From contig JAGLPP010000136.1 of NCBI GenBank assembly GCA_023137315.1, positions 1 to 41,436 on the forward strand: DNA of 41,436 nt, read 5' to 3'. Numbering within the stretch: the stretch's first letter is position 1; the number at the start of each line of letters is the position of its first letter. A model generated the notes under the pieces. The model worked only from the letters and a program-made list of their open reading frames with translations, made no database searches and had not been told where the DNA came from. A program made the position numbers and the translations under genes. Of the stretch, positions 7,955 through 17,825 are shown piece after piece. The DNA comes from Bacteriovoracaceae bacterium (GTDB lineage Bacteria; Bdellovibrionota; Bacteriovoracia; Bacteriovoracales; Bacteriovoracaceae).

Positions 7955-10900
7955 ATGGCCATGAAAAAACAGACAATGGATGGAAATATGGCGGCAGCTC
8001 ATGTTTCCTACGCTTTTACAGAGACAGCTGGAATTTATCCGATCACTCCGTCTTCGGATATGCCGCAATATGTCGATCAATGGGCGGCCGGAGGCCGAAA
8101 AAATATCTTTGGTGAACCAGTCAGTGTTGTTGAAATGCAATCAGAATCAGGAGCATCCGGGACAATGCACGGATGTCTTCAGGCCGGTTCTTTGAGTACT
8201 ACCTATACCGCGTCCCAGGGACTTCTTCTTATGATTCCGAATATGTATAAAATGGCAGGAGAAGGACTTCCCGGAGTTTTTCATGTTTCCGCAAGACAGA
8301 TTGCCACTCACGCCCTTTCCATTTTTGGAGAGCACGCTGATGTCTATTCGGCCAAACAAACAGGTCTTGCGATTTTGGCCTCTGGTTCAGTTCAGGAAGT
8401 CATGGATATCGGTGCTGTTGCCCATCTGGCGGCAATAAAATCAAGAATGCCGTTTTTACATTTCTTTGATGGTTTCAGAACGTCCCACGAGATTCAGAAG
8501 ATTGATGTTTGGGATTATGACAGTCTTAAAACATTGGTTGACTGGGATTCGTTGCAGGCATTTCGTGATAATTCCCTGAATCCAGAGCGTCCTGTAACGC
8601 GTGGTACTGCCCAGAATCCTGATATTTATTTCCAGGCAAGGGAATCAGTAAATCCAAAGTATGCTGAACTTCCGAAAGTGGTTGAAAATTACATGGCCGA
8701 AATTTCAAAACTCACCGGCCGTGATTACAAACCATTTAATTATTATGGTGATCCAAACGCGGATCGCGTTGTTATTGCAATGGGTTCTGTTACAGATACC
8801 ATGAGGGAAACTGTTGAATATCTAAACAACAACGGTGAAAAAGTTGGTTGTGTTTCAGTTCATCTTTACAGGCCTTTTTCTGTAAAATATCTTCACGATG
8901 TTATTCCAAAGTCAGTAAAAACAATTGCTGTTTTGGATAGAACGAAAGAACCGGGTGCCCCTGGTGAGCCACTTTACATGGATGTGAGAGATTCCTTTTA
9001 TGGAATGAGTGATGCCCCGGTAATTGTTGGTGGACGTTACGGACTTTCATCGAAAGATACAACACCGGCACAAATTGTGGCGACATTTGAAAATATAAAG
9101 CAAAGTGAACCAAAGAATGGTTTTACAATCGGTATTACTGACGATGTGACTTTTACATCTCTTAACACCAAAGACAATCTTGATACAGTTCCCAAGGGAA
9201 CTGTCGAGTGTAAGTTTTTTGGACTTGGTGCAGACGGAACTGTTGGGGCGAATAAAAACTCCATCAAGATTATCGGTGACCACACTGATATGTTCGCGCA
9301 GGGATATTTTGCTTATGACTCAAAAAAGTCAGGTGGTGTGACGGTATCCCATCTTCGTTTTGGAAAAGAGCCGATTCGCTCCACGTATTTTGTCAATAAT
9401 CCGAGTTTTATCTCCTGTTCCGTACCATCATATCTCGATAAGTATGATCTTTTGAAGGGAATTAAAAGAGGTGGAACTTTTCTCTTAAACTCCATTTGGA
9501 ATGAAAATGAGGTTTTAAATCATATTCCCGACAGGATGAAAAAACAGATGGCCGACATGTATGTGAAGTTTTACATCTTGAATGCAACCAAGCTTGCTGT
9601 TGATATTGGTCTTGGCAACAGAACCAACACAATCATGCAGTCTGCATTTTTCAAGCTTTCCAACGTTATTGACTACGCTGATGCAGTGACTTTCATGAAA
9701 AAGGCAATTGAGAAAAGTTATGGCAGCAAAGGTGAGAATATCGTTAGAATGAATAATGAAGCTGTCGACCAGGGCGACAAGGGATTGGTTGAAGTGAAGG
9801 TTGATTCCGCATGGAAAAATCTGAGTGCTGATGGTAACGGATATCACGTCTACGGACTTGAGACGATAAAGGATGAGGATCTGAAGAATTTTACGGCAAA
9901 TATCGCCGCACCTATTAATCATCTTGATGGTGATAATCTTCCTGTTTCAGCTTTTGCAGGAAGAGAGGATGGAACTTTTCCGTCAGGAACCACTGCTCAT
10001 GAAAAGCGTGGAATCGCCGTTAATGTTCCCGAGTGGGATGCAGAGAATTGTATCCAGTGTAACCAGTGCGCTTATGTATGCCCTCACGCCGTTATCAGGC
10101 CATTTCTTTTGGATGAAAAAGAAATGAAAAATGCTCCGCAGGGGATGGTCACAAAAAAGGCGACAGGTAAGAGTGTCGCGAATTATCAATACAAGATTCA
10201 AATTTCACCTCTGGACTGCACAGGTTGTGGTGTTTGTGCCGATACCTGTCCGTCAAAGACGAAGGCACTCACGATGAAACCTTTGGAGAGTCAGCTTGGT
10301 GAAACAAAAAATTGGGACTATATGTCCCAGAACGTAAGCTACAAGACTGAACACTTCAAAACCACCACTGTAAAAGGGTCCCAGTTTGCGAAACCTCTTT
10401 TTGAATTTTCCGGTGCCTGTGGCGGTTGCGGTGAGACAGCTTATATCAAGCTTATTACACAGCTCTATGGTGACAGAATGATGATCGCCAATGCCACTGG
10501 ATGTTCCTCCATCTATGGTGGTTCGGCTCCTTCAACTCCGTATTGTAAAAATGAAGTCGGTAGGGGACCTGCATGGGCAAATTCCCTTTTTGAAGATAAT
10601 GCCGAGTACGGTTACGGTTTTCTTGTAGGACAAGGAAAGCTTCGCGAGAGGGTTGCGCGTCTTATGAGAGAAGGTATGGAAACTGTTGCTCCTGAAGTAA
10701 GGGAAATGTTCAAAGAGTGGCTCGACAATATGAACAGTGGAGATAAAACCAAGGAAATCCACTCAAGACTTGTTCCGGCCCTGGAAAAATGTGACAACGA
10801 ATCATGCAGGGAAATTTTGAAGCTCAAGGACCATATTGTTAAAAAATCAGTATGGGTGTTCGGAGGAGATGGTTGGGCATATGATATCGGTTATGGCGGG

Positions 10901-11500
10901 GTTGACCACGTTCTTGCGCAGAACGAAGACATAAATATTCTCGTTGTCGATACCGAAGTTTATTCCAATACTGGAGGACAGGCCTCAAAGTCGTCTCCAA
11001 CCGGTGCTGTTGCAAAATTTGCAGCAAGCGGAAAGAAAACAAGAAAGAAGGACCTTGGACGTATGGTGATGAGTTATGGTTATGTTTACGTCGCTCAGGT
11101 TGCCATTGGTGCAAATCAAAATCAATACATCAAGGCACTTACCGAGGCAGAGGCGTATCCAGGACCTTCGCTTATTATTGCTTATTCCCCTTGTATCAAC
11201 CATGGTCTTAAACAAGGTATGGATAAAGGGTTGAGGGAGCAGAAGGACTCTGTTGATGCAGGTTACTGGCAACTTTTTCGCTATAATCCAATGCTTGAAA
11301 AAGAAGGCAAGAATCCATTCCAGCTTGATTCAAAGGAACCGGATTGGAATAAATACAACGATTTTATAATGGGTGAAGTTCGCTATTCCTCATTGGTCAA
11401 GACGTTTCCGCAAGAGGCTGAAAGACTTTTTAAACAGGCCGTTTTGGACGCAAAATGGAGATACGATACCTATAAGCGTATGGCGGATATGATTTATTGA
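7955..11500 (+). CDS. nifJ: Pyruvate:ferredoxin (flavodoxin) oxidoreductase, single-chain
   Basis: An 1181-residue fused enzyme that interconverts pyruvate + CoA and acetyl-CoA + CO2 with ferredoxin or flavodoxin as electron partner. Domain order: N-terminal pyrimidine-binding domain with YPITPSS (~28-34); transketolase C-like/CoA domain (~260-400); gamma domain (~420-630); two 4Fe-4S clusters, CIQCNQCAYVCP (~699-710) and CTGCGVCADTCP (~755-766); and the C-terminal TPP domain with CGGCGETAY (~823) and GDGWAYDIG (~970), followed by the TEVYSNTGGQ loop. Length and motifs are canonical, and the full set of cluster cysteines implies a working enzyme. AGGAG precedes the ATG. A strong terminator follows, so the gene is probably monocistronic. 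Confidence 0.97.
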   Translation: MAMKKQTMDGNMAAAHVSYAFTETAGIYPITPSSDMPQYVDQWAAGGRKNIFGEPVSVVEMQSESGASGTMHGCLQAGSLSTTYTASQGLLLMIPNMYKMAGEGLPGVFHVSARQIATHALSIFGEHADVYSAKQTGLAILASGSVQEVMDIGAVAHLAAIKSRMPFLHFFDGFRTSHEIQKIDVWDYDSLKTLVDWDSLQAFRDNSLNPERPVTRGTAQNPDIYFQARESVNPKYAELPKVVENYMAEISKLTGRDYKPFNYYGDPNADRVVIAMGSVTDTMRETVEYLNNNGEKVGCVSVHLYRPFSVKYLHDVIPKSVKTIAVLDRTKEPGAPGEPLYMDVRDSFYGMSDAPVIVGGRYGLSSKDTTPAQIVATFENIKQSEPKNGFTIGITDDVTFTSLNTKDNLDTVPKGTVECKFFGLGADGTVGANKNSIKIIGDHTDMFAQGYFAYDSKKSGGVTVSHLRFGKEPIRSTYFVNNPSFISCSVPSYLDKYDLLKGIKRGGTFLLNSIWNENEVLNHIPDRMKKQMADMYVKFYILNATKLAVDIGLGNRTNTIMQSAFFKLSNVIDYADAVTFMKKAIEKSYGSKGENIVRMNNEAVDQGDKGLVEVKVDSAWKNLSADGNGYHVYGLETIKDEDLKNFTANIAAPINHLDGDNLPVSAFAGREDGTFPSGTTAHEKRGIAVNVPEWDAENCIQCNQCAYVCPHAVIRPFLLDEKEMKNAPQGMVTKKATGKSVANYQYKIQISPLDCTGCGVCADTCPSKTKALTMKPLESQLGETKNWDYMSQNVSYKTEHFKTTTVKGSQFAKPLFEFSGACGGCGETAYIKLITQLYGDRMMIANATGCSSIYGGSAPSTPYCKNEVGRGPAWANSLFEDNAEYGYGFLVGQGKLRERVARLMREGMETVAPEVREMFKEWLDNMNSGDKTKEIHSRLVPALEKCDNESCREILKLKDHIVKKSVWVFGGDGWAYDIGYGGVDHVLAQNEDINILVVDTEVYSNTGGQASKSSPTGAVAKFAASGKKTRKKDLGRMVMSYGYVYVAQVAIGANQNQYIKALTEAEAYPGPSLIIAYSPCINHGLKQGMDKGLREQKDSVDAGYWQLFRYNPMLEKEGKNPFQLDSKEPDWNKYNDFIMGEVRYSSLVKTFPQEAERLFKQAVLDAKWRYDTYKRMADMIY

Positions 11501-11531
11501 TGCTGATTATGGTGTAAATTATTACTTTGAA

Positions 11532-11568
11532 CCTCTTCCAAAAAGTTTTTTGGAAGAGGTTTTTTTTT
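11532..11568 (+). terminator. Rho-independent terminator after nifJ
   Basis: CCTCTTCCAAAAA (11532-11544) pairs perfectly with TTTTTGGAAGAGG (11547-11559), and nine T follow at 11560-11568. It lies 32 nt after the PFOR stop codon. It also sits just past the 3' end of the convergent acyl-CoA dehydrogenase gene, but only the plus strand has the U-run. Confidence 0.93.
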
Positions 11569-11576
11569 GAAGTCTT

Positions 11577-13340
11577 TTATCTTATTGACCAGTCCTTATA
11601 GATTGCCTCCATCCTTGGGGTGATCAGTTTGTCGTAGCGGAAGAAAAGATCGTGTCTGGATTCGTCCTTGTTGGCGTGATAGCAAAGAACACGCAGGGTT
11701 TCCATATATGAGAGTGCCTGACAGAGTGTTTCAGCATGAGTCATCAGAATGTTTACCCTGTCCATGTCCATCCATGCCTTTGGATTGAAAATTTTATTCA
11801 TTTCAGGCTTGAGACATTTGATTAAAAGTCCGATCATTTTTTTCTTGAACTCGTAATGTGATGATGCGAATCGTTTTGTGCAATCACTTTCGGCATTTAT
11901 GATGGCACCGATTGGATGGTTGAAAAAGATATTGGCAAAAAACCGCTTGGGGTCCTTGACGGCATATTTGACAATATCCTTTAAGGCCATAAGGGCCTGA
12001 ACCTGGCTTGTTCCCTCGTATAGAAGCGGGGCAAAGCTGTCGCGATGCATGCGTTCGACAGGATATTCCTTCATGAAGCCATAGCCTCCTAGAAGCTGGA
12101 TTGCCTTCTGGGTCAGATTTGTGGAGGCTTCACAGCAGTAGTATTTCAGAATAGGAGTTCTTTTTCTTGTCCAGAGGGCCGCATCCTCATAAAGTTTTTT
12201 CTCCTCATCGGTCAAATCACAACTTTCCTGCTGTTTGAGATCAAGTTTCTGAAATATGTCGTAGTAGGAGATGGTATCAACAACCATGGCACGTATGGCA
12301 TCCATTTCAGTTTCGTAGTCTTCAATGTTTCTTGCAAAAAGAGGAAGTTCGAGAATTGGTTTGTCAAACTGGATTCTTTCTTTTGCATATTCCTTCGCAT
12401 AATTAATGGCACCCTCCATACAACCCAGTGCCTGAATACCAACTGCCAGACGGGCCTCATTCATGAGATGGAGCATATATTTGAATCCCATGTTCTTTTC
12501 ACCGACCAGATGGGATTTGGAATTTTCATAGACCATTTCGCAGGTAAATGAGCCATGAAGGCCCATTTTTTCCTCGTTTTTTGTTACCTTGTAGTTTTGA
12601 ATTTTCTGGCCGTCATGTTCTATTTCCTGTTCGACAAAGAACATCGATATTCCCTCAAGACCTTCCGGTTCTCCTTTTATTCTTGCCAGAGCGTAACCGA
12701 GTCCACCGCCTGCGTTTGTGATAAAAGTCTTGGTACCGTTCAGGAGATATGTGCCGTCATCTTGCGGTGTGGCAGTTGTTTTTATTGCACCAACATCGGA
12801 ACCCGCTCCTGGTTCGGTTAGACACATGGCCCCGGAAATTTTTCCTTCGACTATTTTTGGTATGTATTTGTCTTTGAACTCTTCCGGGCCGAAGCGCAAA
12901 AGCATATCTGCAATTGAGGTAAAAAATGCTGTTTGAGTGCAGGATGACAGGCACGCTCTCGACATCTGTCCAACCATTATAAGATTGGTAAGGGCGGGAA
13001 GGTCCATTCCACCATGTTTTTTCGGCATGGTCAGACCGAAAACACCAAGTTCGATACACTCATTATATAGTGCCTGTAAATGCTCGTTTGGTATTGTCTT
13101 GCCATCTTTTACTTCACCGCATCCTTCCTTGTCGAGCGTTGCCGCCCTGTCCGCGACCGCAGTGGATGTCCATTCTCCGGTTTGCGTTAACAGTTCTTCA
13201 AGAAATTGGATGGCCTCCTCTTTTGAGTTGATGCCATCCTCGGTAGGAAACTTTGGAAAATAAAGAGGGATTATTTTGTCCCAGTTGATTGCGTTGTTAA
13301 AAAGCCACTTCCATTCTTTTTCGTCAGAATAATAGTTCAT
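11577..13340 (-). CDS. Large acyl-CoA dehydrogenase (FadE/DmdC-like, ~590 aa)
   Basis: A 587-residue FAD enzyme that introduces the 2,3-double bond into acyl-CoA. It has an N-terminal extension (~1-75), the FAD/substrate signatures AMCLTEPGAGSDVGAI (~175-190) and TKTFITNAGG, and LLYEGTSQVQ, whose Glu is at the usual catalytic-base position. An extra C-terminal helical domain (~470-587) makes it longer than the 380-residue type. This architecture is shared with 3-methylmercaptopropionyl-CoA and long-chain acyl-CoA dehydrogenases; specificity cannot be told here. AGGAGA lies 7 nt before the ATG. It is divergent from the thiolase/FadJ/Etf operon, whose electron-transfer flavoprotein would be its electron acceptor. 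Confidence 0.9.
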   Translation of the reverse strand: MNYYSDEKEWKWLFNNAINWDKIIPLYFPKFPTEDGINSKEEAIQFLEELLTQTGEWTSTAVADRAATLDKEGCGEVKDGKTIPNEHLQALYNECIELGVFGLTMPKKHGGMDLPALTNLIMVGQMSRACLSSCTQTAFFTSIADMLLRFGPEEFKDKYIPKIVEGKISGAMCLTEPGAGSDVGAIKTTATPQDDGTYLLNGTKTFITNAGGGLGYALARIKGEPEGLEGISMFFVEQEIEHDGQKIQNYKVTKNEEKMGLHGSFTCEMVYENSKSHLVGEKNMGFKYMLHLMNEARLAVGIQALGCMEGAINYAKEYAKERIQFDKPILELPLFARNIEDYETEMDAIRAMVVDTISYYDIFQKLDLKQQESCDLTDEEKKLYEDAALWTRKRTPILKYYCCEASTNLTQKAIQLLGGYGFMKEYPVERMHRDSFAPLLYEGTSQVQALMALKDIVKYAVKDPKRFFANIFFNHPIGAIINAESDCTKRFASSHYEFKKKMIGLLIKCLKPEMNKIFNPKAWMDMDRVNILMTHAETLCQALSYMETLRVLCYHANKDESRHDLFFRYDKLITPRMEAIYKDWSIR

Positions 13341-13384
13341 TTTTCTGTCTCCTGATGTCGTCGCTGTTGTGCTGTTATGCGTTT

Positions 13385-13397
13385 ATGTTAGTAACAT
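13385..13397. promoter_or_regulatory. Palindrome ATGTTA-G-TAACAT between the divergent acyl-CoA genes
   Basis: A perfect 6-bp dyad with a 1-nt centre in the 191-bp region between the acyl-CoA dehydrogenase and thiolase starts. Small dyads of this form are typical of TetR- or GntR-type repressors of fatty-acid catabolism, so it could control both directions. The same gap also holds a candidate TATGAT -10 box at 13478-13483. Confidence 0.4.
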
Positions 13398-13531
13398 TAT
13401 ATGATAAAAATTATTTTCCACCATCTATTTCTTTTTGATGCCTTGCAATTGGGTTGCGTTTTACCACTGTTTCGATTTATGATTTTATCGGATTGTTTTG
13501 ATCAATTTTTTGCAGAAACAGGAGGAAAAAA

Positions 13532-14827
13532 GTGACTTTAAAACCGGTTTATTTGGTCGAAGGAAGAAGAAGTCCGCAGGCGAAGGCTGGCATGGATCTC
13601 AAGGATGTCCAGGCCCCGTTTCTTATAAATTATTTGATACGACATATTGTTGATAAAACGGCCATACCAAACGACGTGATAGACGATGTGATAATTGGCT
13701 GTGTTGGAAATCCTGTAAAGTATCCAAACATCGGAAGGGTTATTGCACTTGAGGCTGGTCTTCACAAGAAAACACCTGGGGCGACCATTAATCGGAATTG
13801 TGCTGCAGGAATGGCCGCTATGGCTGAAGCACATATCAGAATTGGTTCTGGACGTGATAATCTTATTTTTGCCGGTGGCGTGGAATCAATGTCCAATATG
13901 CCTCTTATGTTCAACAAAAAAATGACAAACCTTTTTGCGAATCTTTTCAAGGCGAAAACACCTGTTCAAAAACTTTCAGTTCTGGCGAAATTCAGGCCGG
14001 ATTTTCTTGTCCCGATTATAGCAATTCAAAAGGCCTTGATAGATCCGTTTGCCAACGTAAATATGGGAATGACTGCGGAAATTCTTGCGCGTGAATTTGG
14101 AATAACCCGTAAGGAGCAGGATGAATATGCCAATTATTCGCACCACAAGGCGGCGATTGCGACAAAGGAAGGACGGTTTAAGGACGAGATTCTTCCAATA
14201 ATATATGGAAAAAATCTGGACAGGATTCTTGATAAGGATATAGGTCCAAGGGGTGATTCCAGTGTCGAGGGCCTTGCTAAAATGAGGCCTTTCTTTGATA
14301 AAAAGGCGGGAACCGTTACAATCGGCAATGCCTGTCCTGTCACTGATGGCGGTTCATGTTGGTTGATGGCAAGTGAAGAGGCCGTTAAAAAATATAATCT
14401 CGAACCGATGGCAAGAGTTGTTGATTGGCACTTTCACGGCCTTGAGCCGGAACGAATGGGAATGGGCCCGCTTTTGGCGATGGACGGTGTTTTTAAACGC
14501 TCAGGAATGAAGGTCGACGATATGGATGTCTTTGAGATTAATGAGGCATTTGCGGCACAGCTTTTGGGAGTCCTCCGTGGAATGACGGATAAAAAGGTTG
14601 CCGACTTTTTTGGAGTGGATACTTTATGGGGAGAGATTCCAAAAGAAAATCTCAATCCAAACGGCGGTGGAATCGCGCTTGGACACCCGGTAGGCTCCAC
14701 AGGAAGTCGTATTGTTGTCACACTCGCGCATGAACTTAAAAAAAGAAAGGCTAAATACGGCATGGCATCGTTGTGTGTCGGCGGAGGCCAGGGTGGCGCA
14801 ATGATAATTGAGAATCTGTGCAAATAG
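13532..14827 (+). CDS. Acetyl-CoA C-acyltransferase (3-ketoacyl-CoA thiolase)
   Basis: A 431-residue thiolase that cleaves 3-ketoacyl-CoA with CoA to release acetyl-CoA, the last step of beta-oxidation. Nucleophilic Cys90 is in TINRNCAAGMAAM; NEAFAAQ (~332), GGGIALGHPVGSTGSR (catalytic His) and the C-terminal CVGGGQGGAM (second catalytic Cys) are all present. The start is GTG, chosen because AGGAGG at 13520-13525 lies 6 nt upstream. The long middle segment places it nearer the FadI-type thiolases than the short FadA form. First gene of the operon, 15 nt before the multifunctional protein gene, with which it would form the trifunctional beta-oxidation complex. Confidence 0.94.
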   Translation: MTLKPVYLVEGRRSPQAKAGMDLKDVQAPFLINYLIRHIVDKTAIPNDVIDDVIIGCVGNPVKYPNIGRVIALEAGLHKKTPGATINRNCAAGMAAMAEAHIRIGSGRDNLIFAGGVESMSNMPLMFNKKMTNLFANLFKAKTPVQKLSVLAKFRPDFLVPIIAIQKALIDPFANVNMGMTAEILAREFGITRKEQDEYANYSHHKAAIATKEGRFKDEILPIIYGKNLDRILDKDIGPRGDSSVEGLAKMRPFFDKKAGTVTIGNACPVTDGGSCWLMASEEAVKKYNLEPMARVVDWHFHGLEPERMGMGPLLAMDGVFKRSGMKVDDMDVFEINEAFAAQLLGVLRGMTDKKVADFFGVDTLWGEIPKENLNPNGGGIALGHPVGSTGSRIVVTLAHELKKRKAKYGMASLCVGGGQGGAMIIENLCK

Positions 14828-14842
14828 GAAACGGAGTTGATT

Positions 14843-16960
14843 ATGACCTACAATAAGATATTGTTTGAAGTAAAAGGGGAGATAGCCTATCTGGGGTTCG
14901 GACATAATAACGAAAAATCCATGACGGTACTTGATAGTGAAAGCCTGAAGGATCTTGACGGTATTGTTTCTGAATTGAAAAAATCAGTGAAGGCAAAAAA
15001 GGTTGCTGGAGTGATTCTTCACACCCTGAAGAATGGATGTTTTCTTGCCGGTGCAGATATTAATATGATCGCATCCCTGAAAACAGAAGATGAAGCAGCT
15101 ACCGGGGCCGCTGGAGGTCAGAGGATTTTTTCCGATTTGGAGGATTTGCAGGTTCCAAAGATTGCCTGTGTTGACGGTGTCTGTCTTGGAGGCGGATTTG
15201 AATTGGTTCTGGCTTGTGATAAAATTCTTGCCAGTGATTCGAATAAAACAATGTTTGCACTTCCCGAAGTAAAGCTTGGACTGATTCCCGGTTTTGGCGG
15301 GACTTACAGACTTCCTCAAAAGATAGGTATACCGAATGCCATGGACATGATTCTAACAGGAAAAAATGTTCGAGCGAAAAAGGCAAAGAGGATGGGCCTT
15401 GTTTCGGAAATTTATGCAAAAGAAATGCTCCTTGAAATGGCATTGCGCCATCTTAAAAGCAAGGAAAAGAAAAAATCTCTTGGTAAATCCCTCAGTCATT
15501 TTGCCATGGATAATTTTGTCACAAGAAAGATTATTTTCCAAAAGGTGCGTGAGGCGGTTTTAAAGAAAACTAAAGGATTCTATCAAGCACCTCTTACGAT
15601 TATTGATGTCATGGAGTCGGGGATATCCAAAAGCAGAAAAAATTATCTTCCAAGGGAAGCCGCCGCTTTTGGCGAACTATGTATAAGTGACCAATCCCAG
15701 AATCTACAACACATTTTCTTTTTGATGGAAGGTACCAAAAAAATCAAGGGATCTGCAAAGGCCGGTAACCTTGATCGTGGTGCTGTTCTTGGTGCTGGAA
15801 CCATGGGGGGGGGAATTGCCTGGCTGATGGCCGATAATGGCATGTCTCCCATTTTGAAGGATATTAATTTGGAGGCACTCGAACTTGGACTCAAGCAGTC
15901 CGGGATCGTCTTTAAAAAAGCGGTTAAAAAAAGACAAATGTCCAATGATGATTTTGAAAGAAAGCAAAGATCAATCTCCCCCTGTCTCAACTACGACGAT
16001 TTTAAAAATACCGATCTTGTGATTGAAGCGATAGTTGAGAATATGGAGCTTAAAAAGAAGGTTTTTGCGGAACTTGAAAAATATGTGAGAGATGATACGG
16101 TGATTACCAGTAATACCTCATCACTTTCCGTGGCAGAAATGTCCTCGGCAATGGAAAAACCAGAGAGGTTTGCCGGACTTCATTTTTTTAATCCGGTTAA
16201 CATGATGCCGTTGGTTGAGATTATCACCCATGAAAAAACCTCACAGGAGGTTGTTGCATCACTTCACAAATGGGCCGTTAGGGTAAAAAAGACGCCTATT
16301 ATAGTTAAGGACGGGCCTGGATTTTTGGTGAACAGGGTTCTTATGCCATTTTTGAATGAGTCAGCTTATCTTTTGGAAGAGGGGCTTTCAATCAAGGATC
16401 TCGATCGTGCTGTTTTGAATTTTGGAATGCCAATGGGGCCATGTCGTCTTCTCGATGAAGTGGGATTTGATATAGGTCTTCACGCCTCCAATGTTTTACA
16501 CGAAGGACTTGGCGAAAGAATGAAACCATGCAGTTTTCTTTCAAGACTTGTTGATCAGGAATTTCTTGGCAAGAAGAATGGAAGAGGATTTTATCTCTAC
16601 GATGAAAAGGGAAAACAGTCCGGGATTAATGAGGAATTGGCGAGTAAACTGCCTTCCAAAACAATCAAGATGGATGAAGTTGATATTCAAAAACGGTTAA
16701 TCCTTCCCATGATCAATGAAGCGGCTAACATTCTTCACGATGGTATTGTGGAGAGTGCGGCACTGGTTGATGTTGGAGTGATTTTTGGATTAGGCTTTCC
16801 TCCGTTCAGGGGAGGTCTTTTAAGATATGCTGATTATGAGGGACTTGACAGGATTCTTGAATGTATTGAAAATCTTGCCAGCGGAGTGAGTGCTGTTCGT
16901 TATGAGCCGAGTCCGTATCTCAAGAATCTGGTTGAAAAAAAGAAGAAATTTTACGATTGA
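14843..16960 (+). CDS. Multifunctional enoyl-CoA hydratase/3-hydroxyacyl-CoA dehydrogenase (FadJ/FadB type)
   Basis: A 705-residue fusion catalysing the hydration and NAD-dependent oxidation steps of beta-oxidation. The N-terminal crotonase domain (~1-190) has the oxyanion-hole segment GADINMIASL and both catalytic Glu residues (GGGFELVLACD and ALPEVKLGLIPGFGG). A linker is followed by the dehydrogenase domain with the NAD loop GAGTMGGGIAWL (~320) and HFFNPVNMMPLVEI (catalytic His). A C-terminal domain contains NRVLMPFLNE and GFPPFRGGLL. The frame opens at TTG 14837, but GGAG at 14833-14836 is correctly spaced for ATG 14843. Size and order match FadJ/FadB. It sits between the thiolase and Etf genes. 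Confidence 0.94.
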   Translation: MTYNKILFEVKGEIAYLGFGHNNEKSMTVLDSESLKDLDGIVSELKKSVKAKKVAGVILHTLKNGCFLAGADINMIASLKTEDEAATGAAGGQRIFSDLEDLQVPKIACVDGVCLGGGFELVLACDKILASDSNKTMFALPEVKLGLIPGFGGTYRLPQKIGIPNAMDMILTGKNVRAKKAKRMGLVSEIYAKEMLLEMALRHLKSKEKKKSLGKSLSHFAMDNFVTRKIIFQKVREAVLKKTKGFYQAPLTIIDVMESGISKSRKNYLPREAAAFGELCISDQSQNLQHIFFLMEGTKKIKGSAKAGNLDRGAVLGAGTMGGGIAWLMADNGMSPILKDINLEALELGLKQSGIVFKKAVKKRQMSNDDFERKQRSISPCLNYDDFKNTDLVIEAIVENMELKKKVFAELEKYVRDDTVITSNTSSLSVAEMSSAMEKPERFAGLHFFNPVNMMPLVEIITHEKTSQEVVASLHKWAVRVKKTPIIVKDGPGFLVNRVLMPFLNESAYLLEEGLSIKDLDRAVLNFGMPMGPCRLLDEVGFDIGLHASNVLHEGLGERMKPCSFLSRLVDQEFLGKKNGRGFYLYDEKGKQSGINEELASKLPSKTIKMDEVDIQKRLILPMINEAANILHDGIVESAALVDVGVIFGLGFPPFRGGLLRYADYEGLDRILECIENLASGVSAVRYEPSPYLKNLVEKKKKFYD

Positions 16961-17006
16961 TTATATGAATTTAATAACAACATTATTTTTCTGAAAGGAG
17001 ATGGGA

Positions 17007-17798
17007 ATGAACATTTTTGTTTGTGTAAAGCAGGTTCCTGATACTGAGTCGAAAGTTGTTCCAAACAGCGATGGAACGTATATAGAAACAAAATCCATCA
17101 AGTGGATAATGAACCCTTATGACGAATATGCAGTTGAACAGGCCTTGCTGATCAAGGCAAAAGAATCAGATACAACGGTAACGCTTGTCAGAGTGGGTTC
17201 CATACAGGGAACAACAGAGGCATTGAGAACCGGGATGGCAATGGGTGCTGATGAGTCGGTTCTTGTTGAGTCCTCTGACAATCTTGATTCATACGCGGTA
17301 TCCAAGGCCATAAAAGGTGCAATTGAGAAATCCGGCAAAACTCCTGATATTATTCTTTGTGGCAAGCAGGCCGTAGATGATGATTGTTGTCAGGTTCCAC
17401 AACTTTTGGCACAGATGATGAACATGCCATCGGTGACTGAGGTCAATAATTACGAATTTAGTGGAAATGATCTAACTGTTAAACGTGAAATAGAAGGTGG
17501 GTCCATTGAGGTTTATGGTGTCAGCACTCCTGCGGTAATTTCCGTCACAAAGGGACTGAATCAGCCAAGATATGCCTCTCTTCCTGGAATAATGAAGGCC
17601 AAGAGAAAGCCTCTTTTAAAACTCAGTCTTGATGATGTGAGTGTAAGTGACGCGGATAGAAGGATTAAATACTCCAACGTCAGTCTTCCGGCGGAAAAAC
17701 CGGAAGGTAAGAAGTTTGATGCAACAGATGAAGGCAATATTGAAAGTGTTGTTTCAGAAGTTGCCGGTCTTCTTAGAAATGAAGCAAAGGTCATATAA
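17007..17798 (+). CDS. etfB: Electron transfer flavoprotein beta subunit
   Basis: A 263-residue small subunit of EtfAB, which collects electrons from acyl-CoA dehydrogenases. NIFVCVKQVPDTE at the N-terminus, WIMNPYDEYAVEQAL (~35), GKQAVDDDCCQVPQLLA (~115) and the LPGIMKAKRKP recognition loop (~195) are typical. The frame also has ATG 17001, but AAAGGAG directly abuts it; ATG 17007 has the normal 6-nt spacing and is used. It is 46 nt after the multifunctional protein gene and 27 nt before etfA. Confidence 0.95.
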   Translation: MNIFVCVKQVPDTESKVVPNSDGTYIETKSIKWIMNPYDEYAVEQALLIKAKESDTTVTLVRVGSIQGTTEALRTGMAMGADESVLVESSDNLDSYAVSKAIKGAIEKSGKTPDIILCGKQAVDDDCCQVPQLLAQMMNMPSVTEVNNYEFSGNDLTVKREIEGGSIEVYGVSTPAVISVTKGLNQPRYASLPGIMKAKRKPLLKLSLDDVSVSDADRRIKYSNVSLPAEKPEGKKFDATDEGNIESVVSEVAGLLRNEAKVI

Positions 17799-17825
17799 GG
17801 TTAATTTTAAAAAAGGAAGTGTATA

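Noticed and set aside
9515-9922. 135-codon minus-strand open frame inside nifJ
   Set aside because: Fully inside and antisense to a strongly conserved PFOR domain; no recognisable domain.
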